A DNA stretch of 64,000 nucleotides from NCBI RefSeq assembly GCF_003752365.1, contig NZ_RJUO01000001.1, forward strand, positions 1 to 64,000. The letters are read 5' to 3'. Source of the DNA: Frondihabitans sp. PhB188 (GTDB lineage Bacteria > Actinomycetota > Actinomycetes > Actinomycetales > Microbacteriaceae). The notes beneath the pieces are model-generated. The model saw only the letters and a program-made list of their open reading frames with translations, did no database searches and was not told the DNA's origin. The position numbers were made by a program, and so were the translations under genes. Of this stretch, positions 54,774-63,607 are shown in pieces. The stretch's first letter is position 1; the number at the start of each line of letters is the position of its first letter.

Positions 54774-55972
54774 ACCGCGCCGATCGCTTGCCTAATGAGT
54801 TCTCATCGGACGGAGTGGAGTACCGCACTCTTGGCGAGCTTGGGACTCTTTATGGAGGCCTCTCGGGTAAATCTAAGGCCGACTTCTCCGATGGAAACGC
54901 TCACTTTCTGCCCTACGTCAATGTTTTTCGAAACGAGGTCGCTGACCTGAATGACGTTTTTCCCGTGACCGTAGGCGGAGATGAGCGACAGAACCGCCTT
55001 GCGATGGGCGATGTCCTTTTCACGTCGTCCTCCGAGAATGGGGATGACGTCGGCATGTCGTCTGTGGTCATGGCCGAACCAGAGGCGCCGCTATATCTCA
55101 ACAGCTTCTGCTTTGGCTTTCGGGCGACCGAGCCGGATACCTACCTGCCAGAGTTCGCGCGACACCTGTTCCGATCACCAGCGGTGCGCCGTCAGATTGT
55201 ACGAACTGCTAGCGGCGTCACGCGGTTCAACGTATCTAAATCTCGCTTTTTAGAGGTCCGCGTTCCTCTGCCTCCGATTAAGGTTCAGCGCGAGATCGCA
55301 AAGGTTTTGGACGAGTTCACTGAACTGGAATTAGAGCTGGAACATCATTTGCAGGCGGAGCTAACCGCCCGTGCGCGTCAGCTTCGGTTCTACCGGGAGA
55401 CGCTTTTAGATTTCGAGGAGCAGGAGGACGTGACCTGGCTTCCCTTACTCGATGTCGCAGCAATCGGCACAGGATCTCGAAACACCAACGAGGCCATAGC
55501 TCATGGGAAATACCCGCTTTTTGTGCGTTCCCAGGAACCTCTGGCAAGTGACACCTATGAGTTCGACGAGGCGGCAATTATTACGGCTGGCGATGGGGTT
55601 GGAGTCGGGAAGATATTTCATTTTATTGAAGGAAAATACTCACTGCATCAGCGCGCGTACCGAATAAGCCCGAGGTCTCCGGCGATTCGACCGAAATTTC
55701 TCTATCACTTCGTCCGGGAGGATTTCGGTCGGTATCTGACCATGACCGCTGTCCATGCTTCTGTCACCTCCCTCCGGAGACCCATGTTCGAAAAGTACTC
55801 GATCCCGATTCCGTCGTTGGTCGATCAGGATCGGTTGGTCCGCGTTCTCGACGAATTGGATTCACTCGATATTGATCTGACAATCCGTCTTTCAGCCGAG
55901 CTAGCGGCCCGTCGGATACAACATGGGTTCTACCGAGACCGGCTTCTCACATTTGCCGAGGTGGTCGCGTGA
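54770..55972 (+). CDS. hsdS: Type I restriction-modification specificity subunit
   Basis: 400 residues, two target-recognition domains. TRD1 (about 10-165) ends at the conserved helix IKVQREIAKVLDEFTELELE, TRD2 (about 215-350) at DQDRLVRVLDELDSLDIDLT. Both are followed by FYR segments (QLRFYRETLL, QHGFYRDRLL), the usual internal repeat of HsdS. GC is lower than in hsdM and hsdR, as is common for exchanged specificity genes. Overlaps both neighbours by 4 bases. Confidence 0.93.
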   Translation: MNRADRLPNEFSSDGVEYRTLGELGTLYGGLSGKSKADFSDGNAHFLPYVNVFRNEVADLNDVFPVTVGGDERQNRLAMGDVLFTSSSENGDDVGMSSVVMAEPEAPLYLNSFCFGFRATEPDTYLPEFARHLFRSPAVRRQIVRTASGVTRFNVSKSRFLEVRVPLPPIKVQREIAKVLDEFTELELELEHHLQAELTARARQLRFYRETLLDFEEQEDVTWLPLLDVAAIGTGSRNTNEAIAHGKYPLFVRSQEPLASDTYEFDEAAIITAGDGVGVGKIFHFIEGKYSLHQRAYRISPRSPAIRPKFLYHFVREDFGRYLTMTAVHASVTSLRRPMFEKYSIPIPSLVDQDRLVRVLDELDSLDIDLTIRLSAELAARRIQHGFYRDRLLTFAEVVA

Positions 55973-58900
55973 CGAATGAGGAAACTCGCCATTTTGAACC
56001 GATCGCTTTGAGCGCAGAAAGCACCGTTGTTGCTGAGTTCACACCGGACCCCGCGGCGGACGTGGCCTACCAGTCGGAGGCAGATCTTGAAACGGCATTT
56101 ATCTCCCTGCTACAGGAGCAGGCGTACGAGTACCTCGCCATCACGACGGAGAATCAGCTCGTCTCGAACCTTCGGAGCCAGCTCGAACTCTTGAACTCGC
56201 TCACGTTTTCGGATTCGGAGTGGGACCGGTTCTTCTCGGAGCGGATTGCGGGGGAGCGAGACGGGATTGTGGAGAAGACGGCGCGGGTCCAGGAGGATCA
56301 CGTGCAACTGCTCCGCCGGGATGATGGCACGTCGAAGAACGTGATGCTGCTCGATAAGCAGCACGTCCACAACAACCGTCTCCAGGTCATCAACCAGTAC
56401 GAAGTCGGACAAGGAGCCGGCGGCGCGAAGTACGCGAACCGGTACGACGTCACCGTCCTGGTCAACGGTCTCCCGATGGTCCACATTGAGCTGAAGCGGC
56501 GCGGCGTGAACATCCGGGAAGCGTTCAACCAGATCGACCGGTACCAGCGGGACAGCTTCTGGGCAGGTTCTGGTCTATTCGAGTACGTGCAGCTGTTCGT
56601 GATCTCCAACGGGACGCTGACGAAGTACTACAGCAACACCACCCGTCGGCAGCACCTCGACGAGGCCACCGGGACTCGGCGGGTGCGGAAGACGTCGAAC
56701 AGTTTCGAGTTCTCGTCCTGGTGGGCGGACGCCAACAACCGGCCCATCCAGGACCTGACGAGCTTTGGGAAGACTTTCTTCGCCAAGCACGCCCTTTTGA
56801 ACATTCTGACGCGCTACTGCGTCTTCACGGCCGACCGGATGCTGCTGGTGATGCGTCCGTATCAGATCGTCGCCACCGAGCGGATCTTGCAGCGAGTTCA
56901 GGCGTCGACGAACCAGAGGCAGCTCGGCACCATCGCCGCAGGCGGCTACGTCTGGCACACCACCGGTTCCGGAAAGACCCTCACGAGCTTCAAAGCCGCG
57001 CAGCTGGCCTCCCGGCAGCCCGGCGTCGACAAGGTGCTGTTCGTCGTCGACCGCAAAGACCTCGACTACCAGACGATGCGCGAGTACGACCGGTTCGAGA
57101 AGGGCGCCGCGAACTCCAACACCTCCACCCGTGTCCTGAAGCAGCAGCTCGAGAACCCGGCGTCTCGGATCATTATCACCACGATCCAGAAGCTGGCCAC
57201 GTTCATCCTCGGCAACAAGGGCCACGAGATCTACGACGGGCACGTGGTTATCGTCTTCGATGAGTGCCACCGGTCCCAGTTCGGGGACATGCACACCGCG
57301 ATTGTGAAGGCGTTCAAGAAGTATCACCTGTTCGGCTTCACCGGGACACCGATCTTCTCGGCCAACGCCGGGACCGGCGGGAGCCCGGTGCTGCGGACGA
57401 CGGAGCAGGCGTTTGGGGAGAAGCTTCACACGTACACGATCGTTGACGCGATCACGGACAAGAACGTACTCCCGTTCCGCATCGACTACGTCAACACGAT
57501 CAAGCTGCCACCCGCGGTCACCGACAAGCAGGTGTCCGCCATCGACACCGAAAGCGCCCTCCTCTCGGAGACACGCGTCCGCCAGGTCGTCGGCTACACG
57601 CTCGAGCACTTCGACCAGAAGACCAAGCGGGCCGAGTACTACGCGGTCGCCGGAAAACGACTCCGCGGATTCAATGCCCTCTTTGCCACCGCGTCGATCC
57701 CCGCCGCCCGCACGTACTACCGCGAGTTCGCCAAGCAGCAGAGGGACCTTCCGGAGGCGCAGCGGCTCAAGGTGGGACTGATCTACAGCTACGCCGCCAA
57801 CGAGGCTGTCGCTGACGGGATCCTCGAGGAAGAGGAGTTCGAAACTCAAGCCCTCTCGTCCGACGCGCGCACCTTTCTCGAAGGTGCGATCCAGGATTAC
57901 AACGGCCTGTTCAGGACGAGTTTCGACACGTCGTCGGAGAAGTTCCAGAACTACTACAAGGACCTCTCCCTCCGGGTGAAGAACCGCGAGCTTGATCTGG
58001 TCATCGTCGTGAATATGTTCCTCACCGGGTTCGACGCCACCACCCTCAACACCCTCTGGGTCGACAAGAACCTCCGCGCCCACGGCCTTGTGCAAGCTTT
58101 CTCCCGCACAAACCGGATCCTGAACTCCGTGAAGACCTATGGGAACATCGTCAGCTTCCGGGACTTGGAAGACCAGACCACCGACGCCATCGCCTTGTTC
58201 GGCAACAAGAACGCCGGCGGCATCGTGCTCCTCAAGCCTTACGGCGACTACTACGCCGAGTACGCCGAGAAGGCGTCCGATTTGCTGAGTCAGTTCCCGC
58301 TGGGTACCCCGATCATTGGGGAGACCGCTCAAAAGCAATTTGTCGCCTTGCTCGGCGGGATCCTACGGCTGAGGAACATCCTCACCTCATTCGACGACTT
58401 CGAGGGCAACGAGATACTGACCGCCCGGCAGATGCAGGACTACCAGTCCGTCTACCTCGACCTCTACGCGGATTTCCGCCGCGAACAGCACGCGGAAAAG
58501 GAATCGATCGCAGAAGACGTCCTCTTCGAAATCGAGCTGATCAAACAGGTCGAGATCAACGTCGACTACATCCTCATGCTCGTCCAGCAATACCGAGAGG
58601 CCAAGGGTGACGGTGACGACACCGAGATTCGGGCCACGATCAGCAGAGCCGTCGACTCGAGCCCATCTCTTCGGAACAAGACAGACCTCATCGAGTCGTT
58701 CGTCGACTCCGTCACTGTGGATGGCGATGTCGGGAAGGACTGGCAGGCGTTCATCGCCGCGAAGCGTGCCGAGGAGCTTGGGCGGATCGTTGAGGAGGAA
58801 AACCTCAACCCAGAAGCGACCCAGGACTTCATCGACACGGCATTCCGCGACGGCGCAATCCAGTCTGGAGGAACAGCGATCACCCGAATTCTGCCCCCGG

Positions 58901-58998
58901 TGTCGCGCTTTACCGCTGGCGGCAACCACGCAATCAAGAAGCAGACGGTCCTCGACAAGCTCGGCGTCTTCTTCGACCGATTCTTCAGACTCGGCTAA
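55969..58998 (+). CDS. hsdR: Type I restriction endonuclease subunit
   Basis: 1009 residues. The N-terminal PD-(D/E)xK nuclease is visible as RYDVTVLVNGLPMVHIELKR. The SF2 motor follows with Walker A HTTGSGKTLTS (G333-T337), DECH in VIVFDECHRSQFG and TGTPIF, plus motif VI QAFSRTNRI. The C-terminal helical domain binds HsdM. All key residues are present, so the system may be active. Start GTG 55969. Confidence 0.95.
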   Translation: MTNEETRHFEPIALSAESTVVAEFTPDPAADVAYQSEADLETAFISLLQEQAYEYLAITTENQLVSNLRSQLELLNSLTFSDSEWDRFFSERIAGERDGIVEKTARVQEDHVQLLRRDDGTSKNVMLLDKQHVHNNRLQVINQYEVGQGAGGAKYANRYDVTVLVNGLPMVHIELKRRGVNIREAFNQIDRYQRDSFWAGSGLFEYVQLFVISNGTLTKYYSNTTRRQHLDEATGTRRVRKTSNSFEFSSWWADANNRPIQDLTSFGKTFFAKHALLNILTRYCVFTADRMLLVMRPYQIVATERILQRVQASTNQRQLGTIAAGGYVWHTTGSGKTLTSFKAAQLASRQPGVDKVLFVVDRKDLDYQTMREYDRFEKGAANSNTSTRVLKQQLENPASRIIITTIQKLATFILGNKGHEIYDGHVVIVFDECHRSQFGDMHTAIVKAFKKYHLFGFTGTPIFSANAGTGGSPVLRTTEQAFGEKLHTYTIVDAITDKNVLPFRIDYVNTIKLPPAVTDKQVSAIDTESALLSETRVRQVVGYTLEHFDQKTKRAEYYAVAGKRLRGFNALFATASIPAARTYYREFAKQQRDLPEAQRLKVGLIYSYAANEAVADGILEEEEFETQALSSDARTFLEGAIQDYNGLFRTSFDTSSEKFQNYYKDLSLRVKNRELDLVIVVNMFLTGFDATTLNTLWVDKNLRAHGLVQAFSRTNRILNSVKTYGNIVSFRDLEDQTTDAIALFGNKNAGGIVLLKPYGDYYAEYAEKASDLLSQFPLGTPIIGETAQKQFVALLGGILRLRNILTSFDDFEGNEILTARQMQDYQSVYLDLYADFRREQHAEKESIAEDVLFEIELIKQVEINVDYILMLVQQYREAKGDGDDTEIRATISRAVDSSPSLRNKTDLIESFVDSVTVDGDVGKDWQAFIAAKRAEELGRIVEEENLNPEATQDFIDTAFRDGAIQSGGTAITRILPPVSRFTAGGNHAIKKQTVLDKLGVFFDRFFRLG

Positions 58999-59045
58999 CC
59001 ACCAGTGGGTCGCACGTGTCCGAGTTCCATAGGGCCGATTAGGGG

Positions 59046-59879
59046 ATGACCATGCCTTACTTCGATCTAGACCGATTCGACCAGGACGAGGACTCAATGG
59101 TTCGACGGCTTTCAGGAGCCACGCGAGCAGCAGTTCCCGAAGGAACCGACGGATGGACGTGGGCCTTGCCGCTGGTGTTTCAGTCATTGGCCTCACCCTC
59201 CACTGCCCGGTTTCCACAGCGCCCAGGCGGCGGACCACATGAGGTGGAACCGGGCGTCTTGGGCTACTGGGCGGCGCTTCAGGGTTTCCTCACCTATGTT
59301 CTCGGCTGGCGGCGCCATGACCGGGGACTCCGGTGGTGGATCGATAAGGGGCGTCCGACAGAAGACCCTCATCTGGCGTTTCTTGCTGACGTATGGGGGG
59401 CCGACGGCGCGGTTGAGCCGTACCTGTTCTGGGTGCAGTCCCTGCCCCAATTTCGCAACCCCGGCGCTCTTTCCCATGACCATGCATGGCACGCTGAGGA
59501 TCTAGATCTGGGGTGGTCTCTCTGGCAGACGGAACAGGAGCGGGCCAGAGCCGGGGCCCATCCTCGCCCGTTCGGGCTGCACCTGGAAAACGGCGATCAC
59601 ATTGCCGATCTTGGTCCCGTAGCCGTGGGCCCCCGCGACATGCCACCACGGATGACCTACAACTTGGCTTCCCACGAAGCCGTTTTAGAGACCCAAACTC
59701 TCGCCCAAGCGTTCGAACGCCTTTCCACCATGGGCGGTGCGCTGCCGGCCGCCGCTGGTGCTGCGTGGCGCATCCATCTGTATGCCAAGACGGTGGGGTT
59801 CCTGGGCACGTATCGACAATCCTGGCGAACAGGACTCTGGTTCAGCGGTCCTCACCGCCACCACTCGCCCGGCAACTAA
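59046..59879 (+). CDS. Unknown protein downstream of hsdR
   Basis: 277 residues from ATG 59046. Soluble, Trp-rich (about 13), with YFDLDRFDQDEDSMVRRLSG at the start and a central AALQGFLTYVLGWRRHDRGL. No motif recognised. It lies 48 bases after hsdR on the same strand, and a bidirectional hairpin follows, so it may be co-transcribed with the restriction genes. Being in a defence island suggests, but does not show, a defence or regulatory role. Confidence 0.7.
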   Translation: MTMPYFDLDRFDQDEDSMVRRLSGATRAAVPEGTDGWTWALPLVFQSLASPSTARFPQRPGGGPHEVEPGVLGYWAALQGFLTYVLGWRRHDRGLRWWIDKGRPTEDPHLAFLADVWGADGAVEPYLFWVQSLPQFRNPGALSHDHAWHAEDLDLGWSLWQTEQERARAGAHPRPFGLHLENGDHIADLGPVAVGPRDMPPRMTYNLASHEAVLETQTLAQAFERLSTMGGALPAAAGAAWRIHLYAKTVGFLGTYRQSWRTGLWFSGPHRHHSPGN

Positions 59880-59910
59880 CGCCGCCGGATTCTTCCAATC
59901 CCTGGCGGCG
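59880..59910. terminator. Bidirectional terminator hairpin
   Basis: CGCCGCCGGATT (59880-59891) pairs with AATCC and GGCGGCG (59897-59910) with a two-base bulge, loop CTTCC. Between two converging genes. Confidence 0.65.
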
Positions 59911-59916
59911 TCTCGC

Positions 59917-60978
59917 CTAAGTGTCGTCGCGAAGCATCCACACGCGGTGCAGCGGCAGACGCGACGTGATTGCTTCTGGAAGTCGCTCGTAGTTGCGCAG
60001 CACACCATCGACGATGTCTTTTGAGTCCCAAACCTTCACTCGGAACCGTTGGTGTTTCACTGCGTCGCGAGCGGGCTTGCTGAGGCCAGCCCAGGTTGCG
60101 AGGAGGCCAAAATCTGCCCCTTGGGTAACGACAAGCCCGTTCAGCTGTGCAACCACCTCGGAGCCCACTTGCCCGGTTTTCACCTGGACTATCAGTTTTG
60201 GTGACTCCAGGCCCAGCAAACCGCGCCCCGCGGTGATGTCGATCCCTCCGTCAGCCCCGGGGGGTGCTTCGTCTGCGTCGAATCCTTCGGCACGAAGAAG
60301 CTCAGTGACGAGGTGTGCGAAGCCATGGCCAGAGAACTCTTCGCCGATCCGGGTGATGATCTGGTCGTGCGCAAGCTCAGCGACGTTGGGCAGCAGCTCG
60401 GGTTCGTCCACTAGATCTTGGCTGGTCGTCTCCTCCTTGATCCGAGCCGGCCCTCTTGCAACGCCGAGAGCGCCCGGATCGGTTCCGTGGGCGAAGACGT
60501 GCTCGAGGCGAGCCACCGCGTTGTTGCGGCTTGGGGAAAAGATGGAGATGGCGCTTCCGAGTGTGTACAGAAGGTCTTGCTTGATGACTGTCCGGGGGAC
60601 TCGTATCTTCCATTCGACTTCGACGACGTGTCGACAGTTCGGGTCCGCCTCATCGCTGAGGTACCGGTACCCGCTGGTTACCCGGCCCATGGCGAGTTCG
60701 CGCGTGGTCTTCATCGGCAACACGAGAAGATCTCCCACCTCGATCCGGCCCCGCAATGCCCACATTTGTCCTGTGTACGAGGCCCGAAGCCCGGCACTTT
60801 CCGCGCCAAACACCTCCGCGATCACGCCCTCGACGCCGGCCCGGTCCCTGGCCTGCGTGAGATCGGGAACTTCCCGCCACCCTCCACCCGAAACACCAAC
60901 CTGTGTCGCCCATTCGTCTCGCTCTCCGTACTTTCCAGAGCGAATAACCCAGGCGCCAGCCATCGTTTCCCCAATCAT
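59917..60978 (-). CDS. Mrr-like restriction endonuclease
   Basis: 353 residues. The C-terminal Mrr catalytic domain has GFAHLVTELLRAEGFDADEA, the first Asp in ADGGIDITAG and the QxK motif in LIVQVKTGQ, i.e. the PD-(D/E)xK fold in its QxK version, then ATWAGLSKPARDA. The N-terminal 200 residues (WVIRSGKYGERDEWA, GDLLVLPMKTT) look like an EVE/PUA-type or other DNA-reading domain. Probably cuts modified DNA (type IV). Alternative start: the Met at residue 6. Convergent with the unknown gene. Confidence 0.85.
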   Translation of the reverse strand: MIGETMAGAWVIRSGKYGERDEWATQVGVSGGGWREVPDLTQARDRAGVEGVIAEVFGAESAGLRASYTGQMWALRGRIEVGDLLVLPMKTTRELAMGRVTSGYRYLSDEADPNCRHVVEVEWKIRVPRTVIKQDLLYTLGSAISIFSPSRNNAVARLEHVFAHGTDPGALGVARGPARIKEETTSQDLVDEPELLPNVAELAHDQIITRIGEEFSGHGFAHLVTELLRAEGFDADEAPPGADGGIDITAGRGLLGLESPKLIVQVKTGQVGSEVVAQLNGLVVTQGADFGLLATWAGLSKPARDAVKHQRFRVKVWDSKDIVDGVLRNYERLPEAITSRLPLHRVWMLRDDT

Positions 60979-61225
60979 TGCCTCGAAGCTAACAGGTCAT
61001 CCGACCTGCTCCATCCATCGCGAAGCTAGCAGGGGTGGCGTATCTCGGACTGCGAACCTCTTTCGGAGGCAAGTCGAGATCTCCAAGGAGCCGATTAGGA
61101 GATGTTCAAGAATGGCTCGGTCACTTCTAGGAAGCGGTCGCTTGTCAAGAACATATCCGAGGGTTCTCTTCCGTGACGTCTCGCGCGATTCTGCAAGCAA
61201 TCATGAGGGCGAGTCACCACGCCGT

Positions 61226-61852
61226 TCAACTACCCCGCGAAGCCCGTCGCTCACCCTCGTCGAACCCGCGTCGGGTGCCGCCGCGGACGTCACTGAAGTA
61301 CCGGTTCACGGTGGCTGAGGCCGCCGCGACGCCGGCGGCACCAGCTTCGAACGTCATCGAGCTGTCGGAAGCGAAGCCAAGCGCGGCGCCGGTGAGCACG
61401 GCGTCCTGGTTCGCGCCGAGGTAGACGAAGTCCCAGCCGTATGTGGTGGTCTGCTGCCGCACGAGCTTCTTGACGGTGGCGGCCGTCCACTCCTGGCTGG
61501 TGTTCTCATGGCCATCGGTGACCACGACGACCTGAACGGTTGCGGGGCGGGCGTGCTCGGGGAGGGCAGCGAGCGTGGAGCCGAAGGTCGTGACGGCGAT
61601 GCCGACGGCGTCGTGGAGGGCCGTGGCGCCGCGAGGCTCGAGCGCGATTTCGATGGAGCGCGGGTCGGCGAGGGTGTCCAGCTGCTCGATCTCGTTGTCG
61701 AACTGGACGACGTCGACGGTCAGGAGGCCGGGCGCCTTCGCCTGCGTCTTGAGCAGGGCGGTGACGCCACCGATCATCTCGTCGCGGATCGAGATCATCG
61801 AACCGCTTCGGTCGATGACGAGCAGCAGGGCGGTGTAGTTCGAGTCGGTCAT
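61226..61852 (-). CDS. von Willebrand factor type A domain protein
   Basis: 208 residues made of one VWA domain. The metal-ion-dependent adhesion site is DRSGSMISIRDEM, with further ligands in GATALHD and VVTDGHENT. No signal peptide or membrane segment, so intracellular. Divergent from the ADP-ribosylglycohydrolase/phosphatase gene, with two operators in the gap, so the pair is probably co-regulated. VWA proteins of this size often act beside ATPases or NAD/ADP-ribose enzymes; the precise job is unknown. Confidence 0.88.
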   Translation of the reverse strand: MTDSNYTALLLVIDRSGSMISIRDEMIGGVTALLKTQAKAPGLLTVDVVQFDNEIEQLDTLADPRSIEIALEPRGATALHDAVGIAVTTFGSTLAALPEHARPATVQVVVVTDGHENTSQEWTAATVKKLVRQQTTTYGWDFVYLGANQDAVLTGAALGFASDSSMTFEAGAAGVAAASATVNRYFSDVRGGTRRGFDEGERRASRGS

Positions 61853-61936
61853 TGGGATCTCCTTGGTGTCTAGGTTTGCTTAGGTTCGAGTGGGTTGAGT
61901 GTGGGAAGAGCGTCGGGCATTGATCGGGGTGTCGGG

Positions 61937-62000
61937 TTTACGCGAGTTTGCGTAAATCACTGACTTGGTTCTACCATGGATTTGCGCGGTTGAGCGTAAA
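61937..62000. promoter_or_regulatory. Paired operators TTTRCGC-N6-GCGTAAA
   Basis: Two 20-bp sites of the same architecture: TTTACGC-N6-GCGTAAA at 61937-61956 (perfect palindrome) and TTTGCGC-N6-GCGTAAA at 61981-62000 (one mismatch). They are 44 bases apart centre to centre, about four helical turns, in the divergent gap between the VWA and ADP-ribosylglycohydrolase genes. Likely bound by a dimeric repressor; an NrtR-type NAD regulator is a guess based on the target genes. Confidence 0.7.
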
Positions 62001-62049
62001 TGTCTCGAACAAGCGAATGAACTTGAACGAACGAACGAGGGGGACCGAC

Positions 62050-63483
62050 ATGGTGAACATGGATCGCGCCGCAGGGGCACTGGTGGGGATGGCAAGCGGA
62101 GACGCGCTCGGCGCCGGCTACGAGTTCGGCGGCCCGCTGCCCGACGGGGCCGTCGTCGACATGATCGGCGGCGGCGCCTTCAACTGGGACCGCGGCGAAT
62201 GGACCGACGACACCTCGATGGCCGTGCCGATCCTCCGTGAGCTGGCTGCTGGCGAGGGGCTCGACGACGAGGCCACGCTGGGGCGCATCGCCGGAGAGTG
62301 GCAGACCTGGGCCGCCACCGCTAAAGACGTCGGATCGCAGACCCGCCAGGTGATGTCGCTGATGAGCGAGCACACCGAGGTGGCCGCGCGCCAGGCGGCG
62401 CTGGCTGTCCACACCCGGTCAGGACGCTCGGGCGGTAACGGCTCCCTCATGCGGACCGCGCCAGTCGCCCTCGGCTACCTCGACGACCCTGAGGGCCTCG
62501 CACTGGCCGCCCGACGCATCAGCGACCTCACCCACTTCGACGAGGATGCCGGCGACGCGTGCGTTCTGTGGTCGCTCGCGATCCGGGCCGCGATCGTCGA
62601 GGGGCGGCTTGTGATTCGTGAGGGTCTCGAGTTCCTGCGCCCGGAGCGCCGTGCACGGTGGGCGGCCCTGCTCGACGAAGCAGAGCGCGAGCATCCCCGC
62701 GACTTCGAGAACAACGGCTGGGTCGTCGAGGCGCTGCAGGGGGCGTGGTCGGCGATCACGAACGGCGACTCGCTCGTCGACGTGCTCGAGCGGGCGGTGC
62801 GGGGTGGGCGCGACACCGATACGGTCGCTGCGATCGCCGGCGGGTTGGCGGGGGCGTTCTACGGGGTGTCGGCGGTTCCGACGCGGTGGCAGCGCGAGCT
62901 GCACGGCTGGCCGGGGTTGCGCTATGCCGACCTCGTGGAGCTTCCGACGCTCGCTGTACGCGGCGGGGTGCCAACGGCGGCCATTGACTACACGAGCTAC
63001 GGCGACATCACCTCGCTCGCACGCCACCCGTTCGACGAGGGAGTGTGGCTCGGGGGAGTCGGCATCCTGTCGTCGCTGCCCTCCGACGTCGACGCGGTCG
63101 TGTCTCTGTGTCGGGTCGCAGGAACTCCCTCCGGCATCAGCCCCGCCGACCACGTGCAGGTCTGGCTCATCGACCAGGTGCAGCCGTCGGCCAACCCCCA
63201 CCTCGACTTCGTGCTCGCCGAGGCCGCCGATGCCGTGGCTGCGCTGCGGGCCGAGGGGAAGACGGTGCTGCTGCACTGCGCGCAGGGGATGTCCCGGACG
63301 CCGGCGGTGGGGGCTGTGTATGCGGTGCGGCATCTGGGGGTGTCGCCGGTCGACGCGTTGGCGGCCGTGGAGGGTGCGTTGCCGCTGGGGAATGTGAATG
63401 CGGCTTTTCGTGCGGCTGTGCTCGGGCTTTCGATAGCGGACACCGTCGATGACCGAGTGCGCGGCGACCGTGAAGAACCCTGA
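62050..63483 (+). CDS. ADP-ribosylglycohydrolase fused to dual-specificity phosphatase
   Basis: 477 residues from ATG 62050, with GAGGGGGA upstream. Residues 1-290 are an ADP-ribosylglycohydrolase: GMASGDALGAGYEF, the metal-binding TDDT in EWTDDTSMAVPIL and GRDTDTVAAIAGG. Residues 310-470 are a Cys-based phosphatase with LLHCAQGMSRTPAVGA (HCx5R). Such a protein could remove ADP-ribose and phosphate from the same target, or process ADP-ribose-1''-phosphate. Two operators lie upstream. Confidence 0.9.
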   Translation: MVNMDRAAGALVGMASGDALGAGYEFGGPLPDGAVVDMIGGGAFNWDRGEWTDDTSMAVPILRELAAGEGLDDEATLGRIAGEWQTWAATAKDVGSQTRQVMSLMSEHTEVAARQAALAVHTRSGRSGGNGSLMRTAPVALGYLDDPEGLALAARRISDLTHFDEDAGDACVLWSLAIRAAIVEGRLVIREGLEFLRPERRARWAALLDEAEREHPRDFENNGWVVEALQGAWSAITNGDSLVDVLERAVRGGRDTDTVAAIAGGLAGAFYGVSAVPTRWQRELHGWPGLRYADLVELPTLAVRGGVPTAAIDYTSYGDITSLARHPFDEGVWLGGVGILSSLPSDVDAVVSLCRVAGTPSGISPADHVQVWLIDQVQPSANPHLDFVLAEAADAVAALRAEGKTVLLHCAQGMSRTPAVGAVYAVRHLGVSPVDALAAVEGALPLGNVNAAFRAAVLGLSIADTVDDRVRGDREEP

Positions 63484-63607
63484 CGTCAACGGTACGGACG
63501 TGGCCACCGCTACGACGTACCAGCCCTGATTGCTTTATGCGCTATTCGGTCAAAGGACGTTCGACCAAGTCGAGACGCGAGCCAAGAGCGATCGCAGGTT
63601 TTTCGGG

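Larger units (their letters stand above)
45640..61200. other. Putative defence island (boundaries approximate)
   Basis: Base and codon use change after murJ: AT-rich codons and T-runs become frequent, most clearly at 46.4-51.7 kb and 54.8-55.9 kb. The contents are a serine recombinase, a methyltransferase/ATPase/receiver operon, a decayed IS3 element, type I restriction-modification and an Mrr-like nuclease. The genome-wide 12-mer GCGCAGGAACTC has no copy here. I found no tRNA or direct repeats at the edges, so the ends are set by composition only. Confidence 0.65.
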
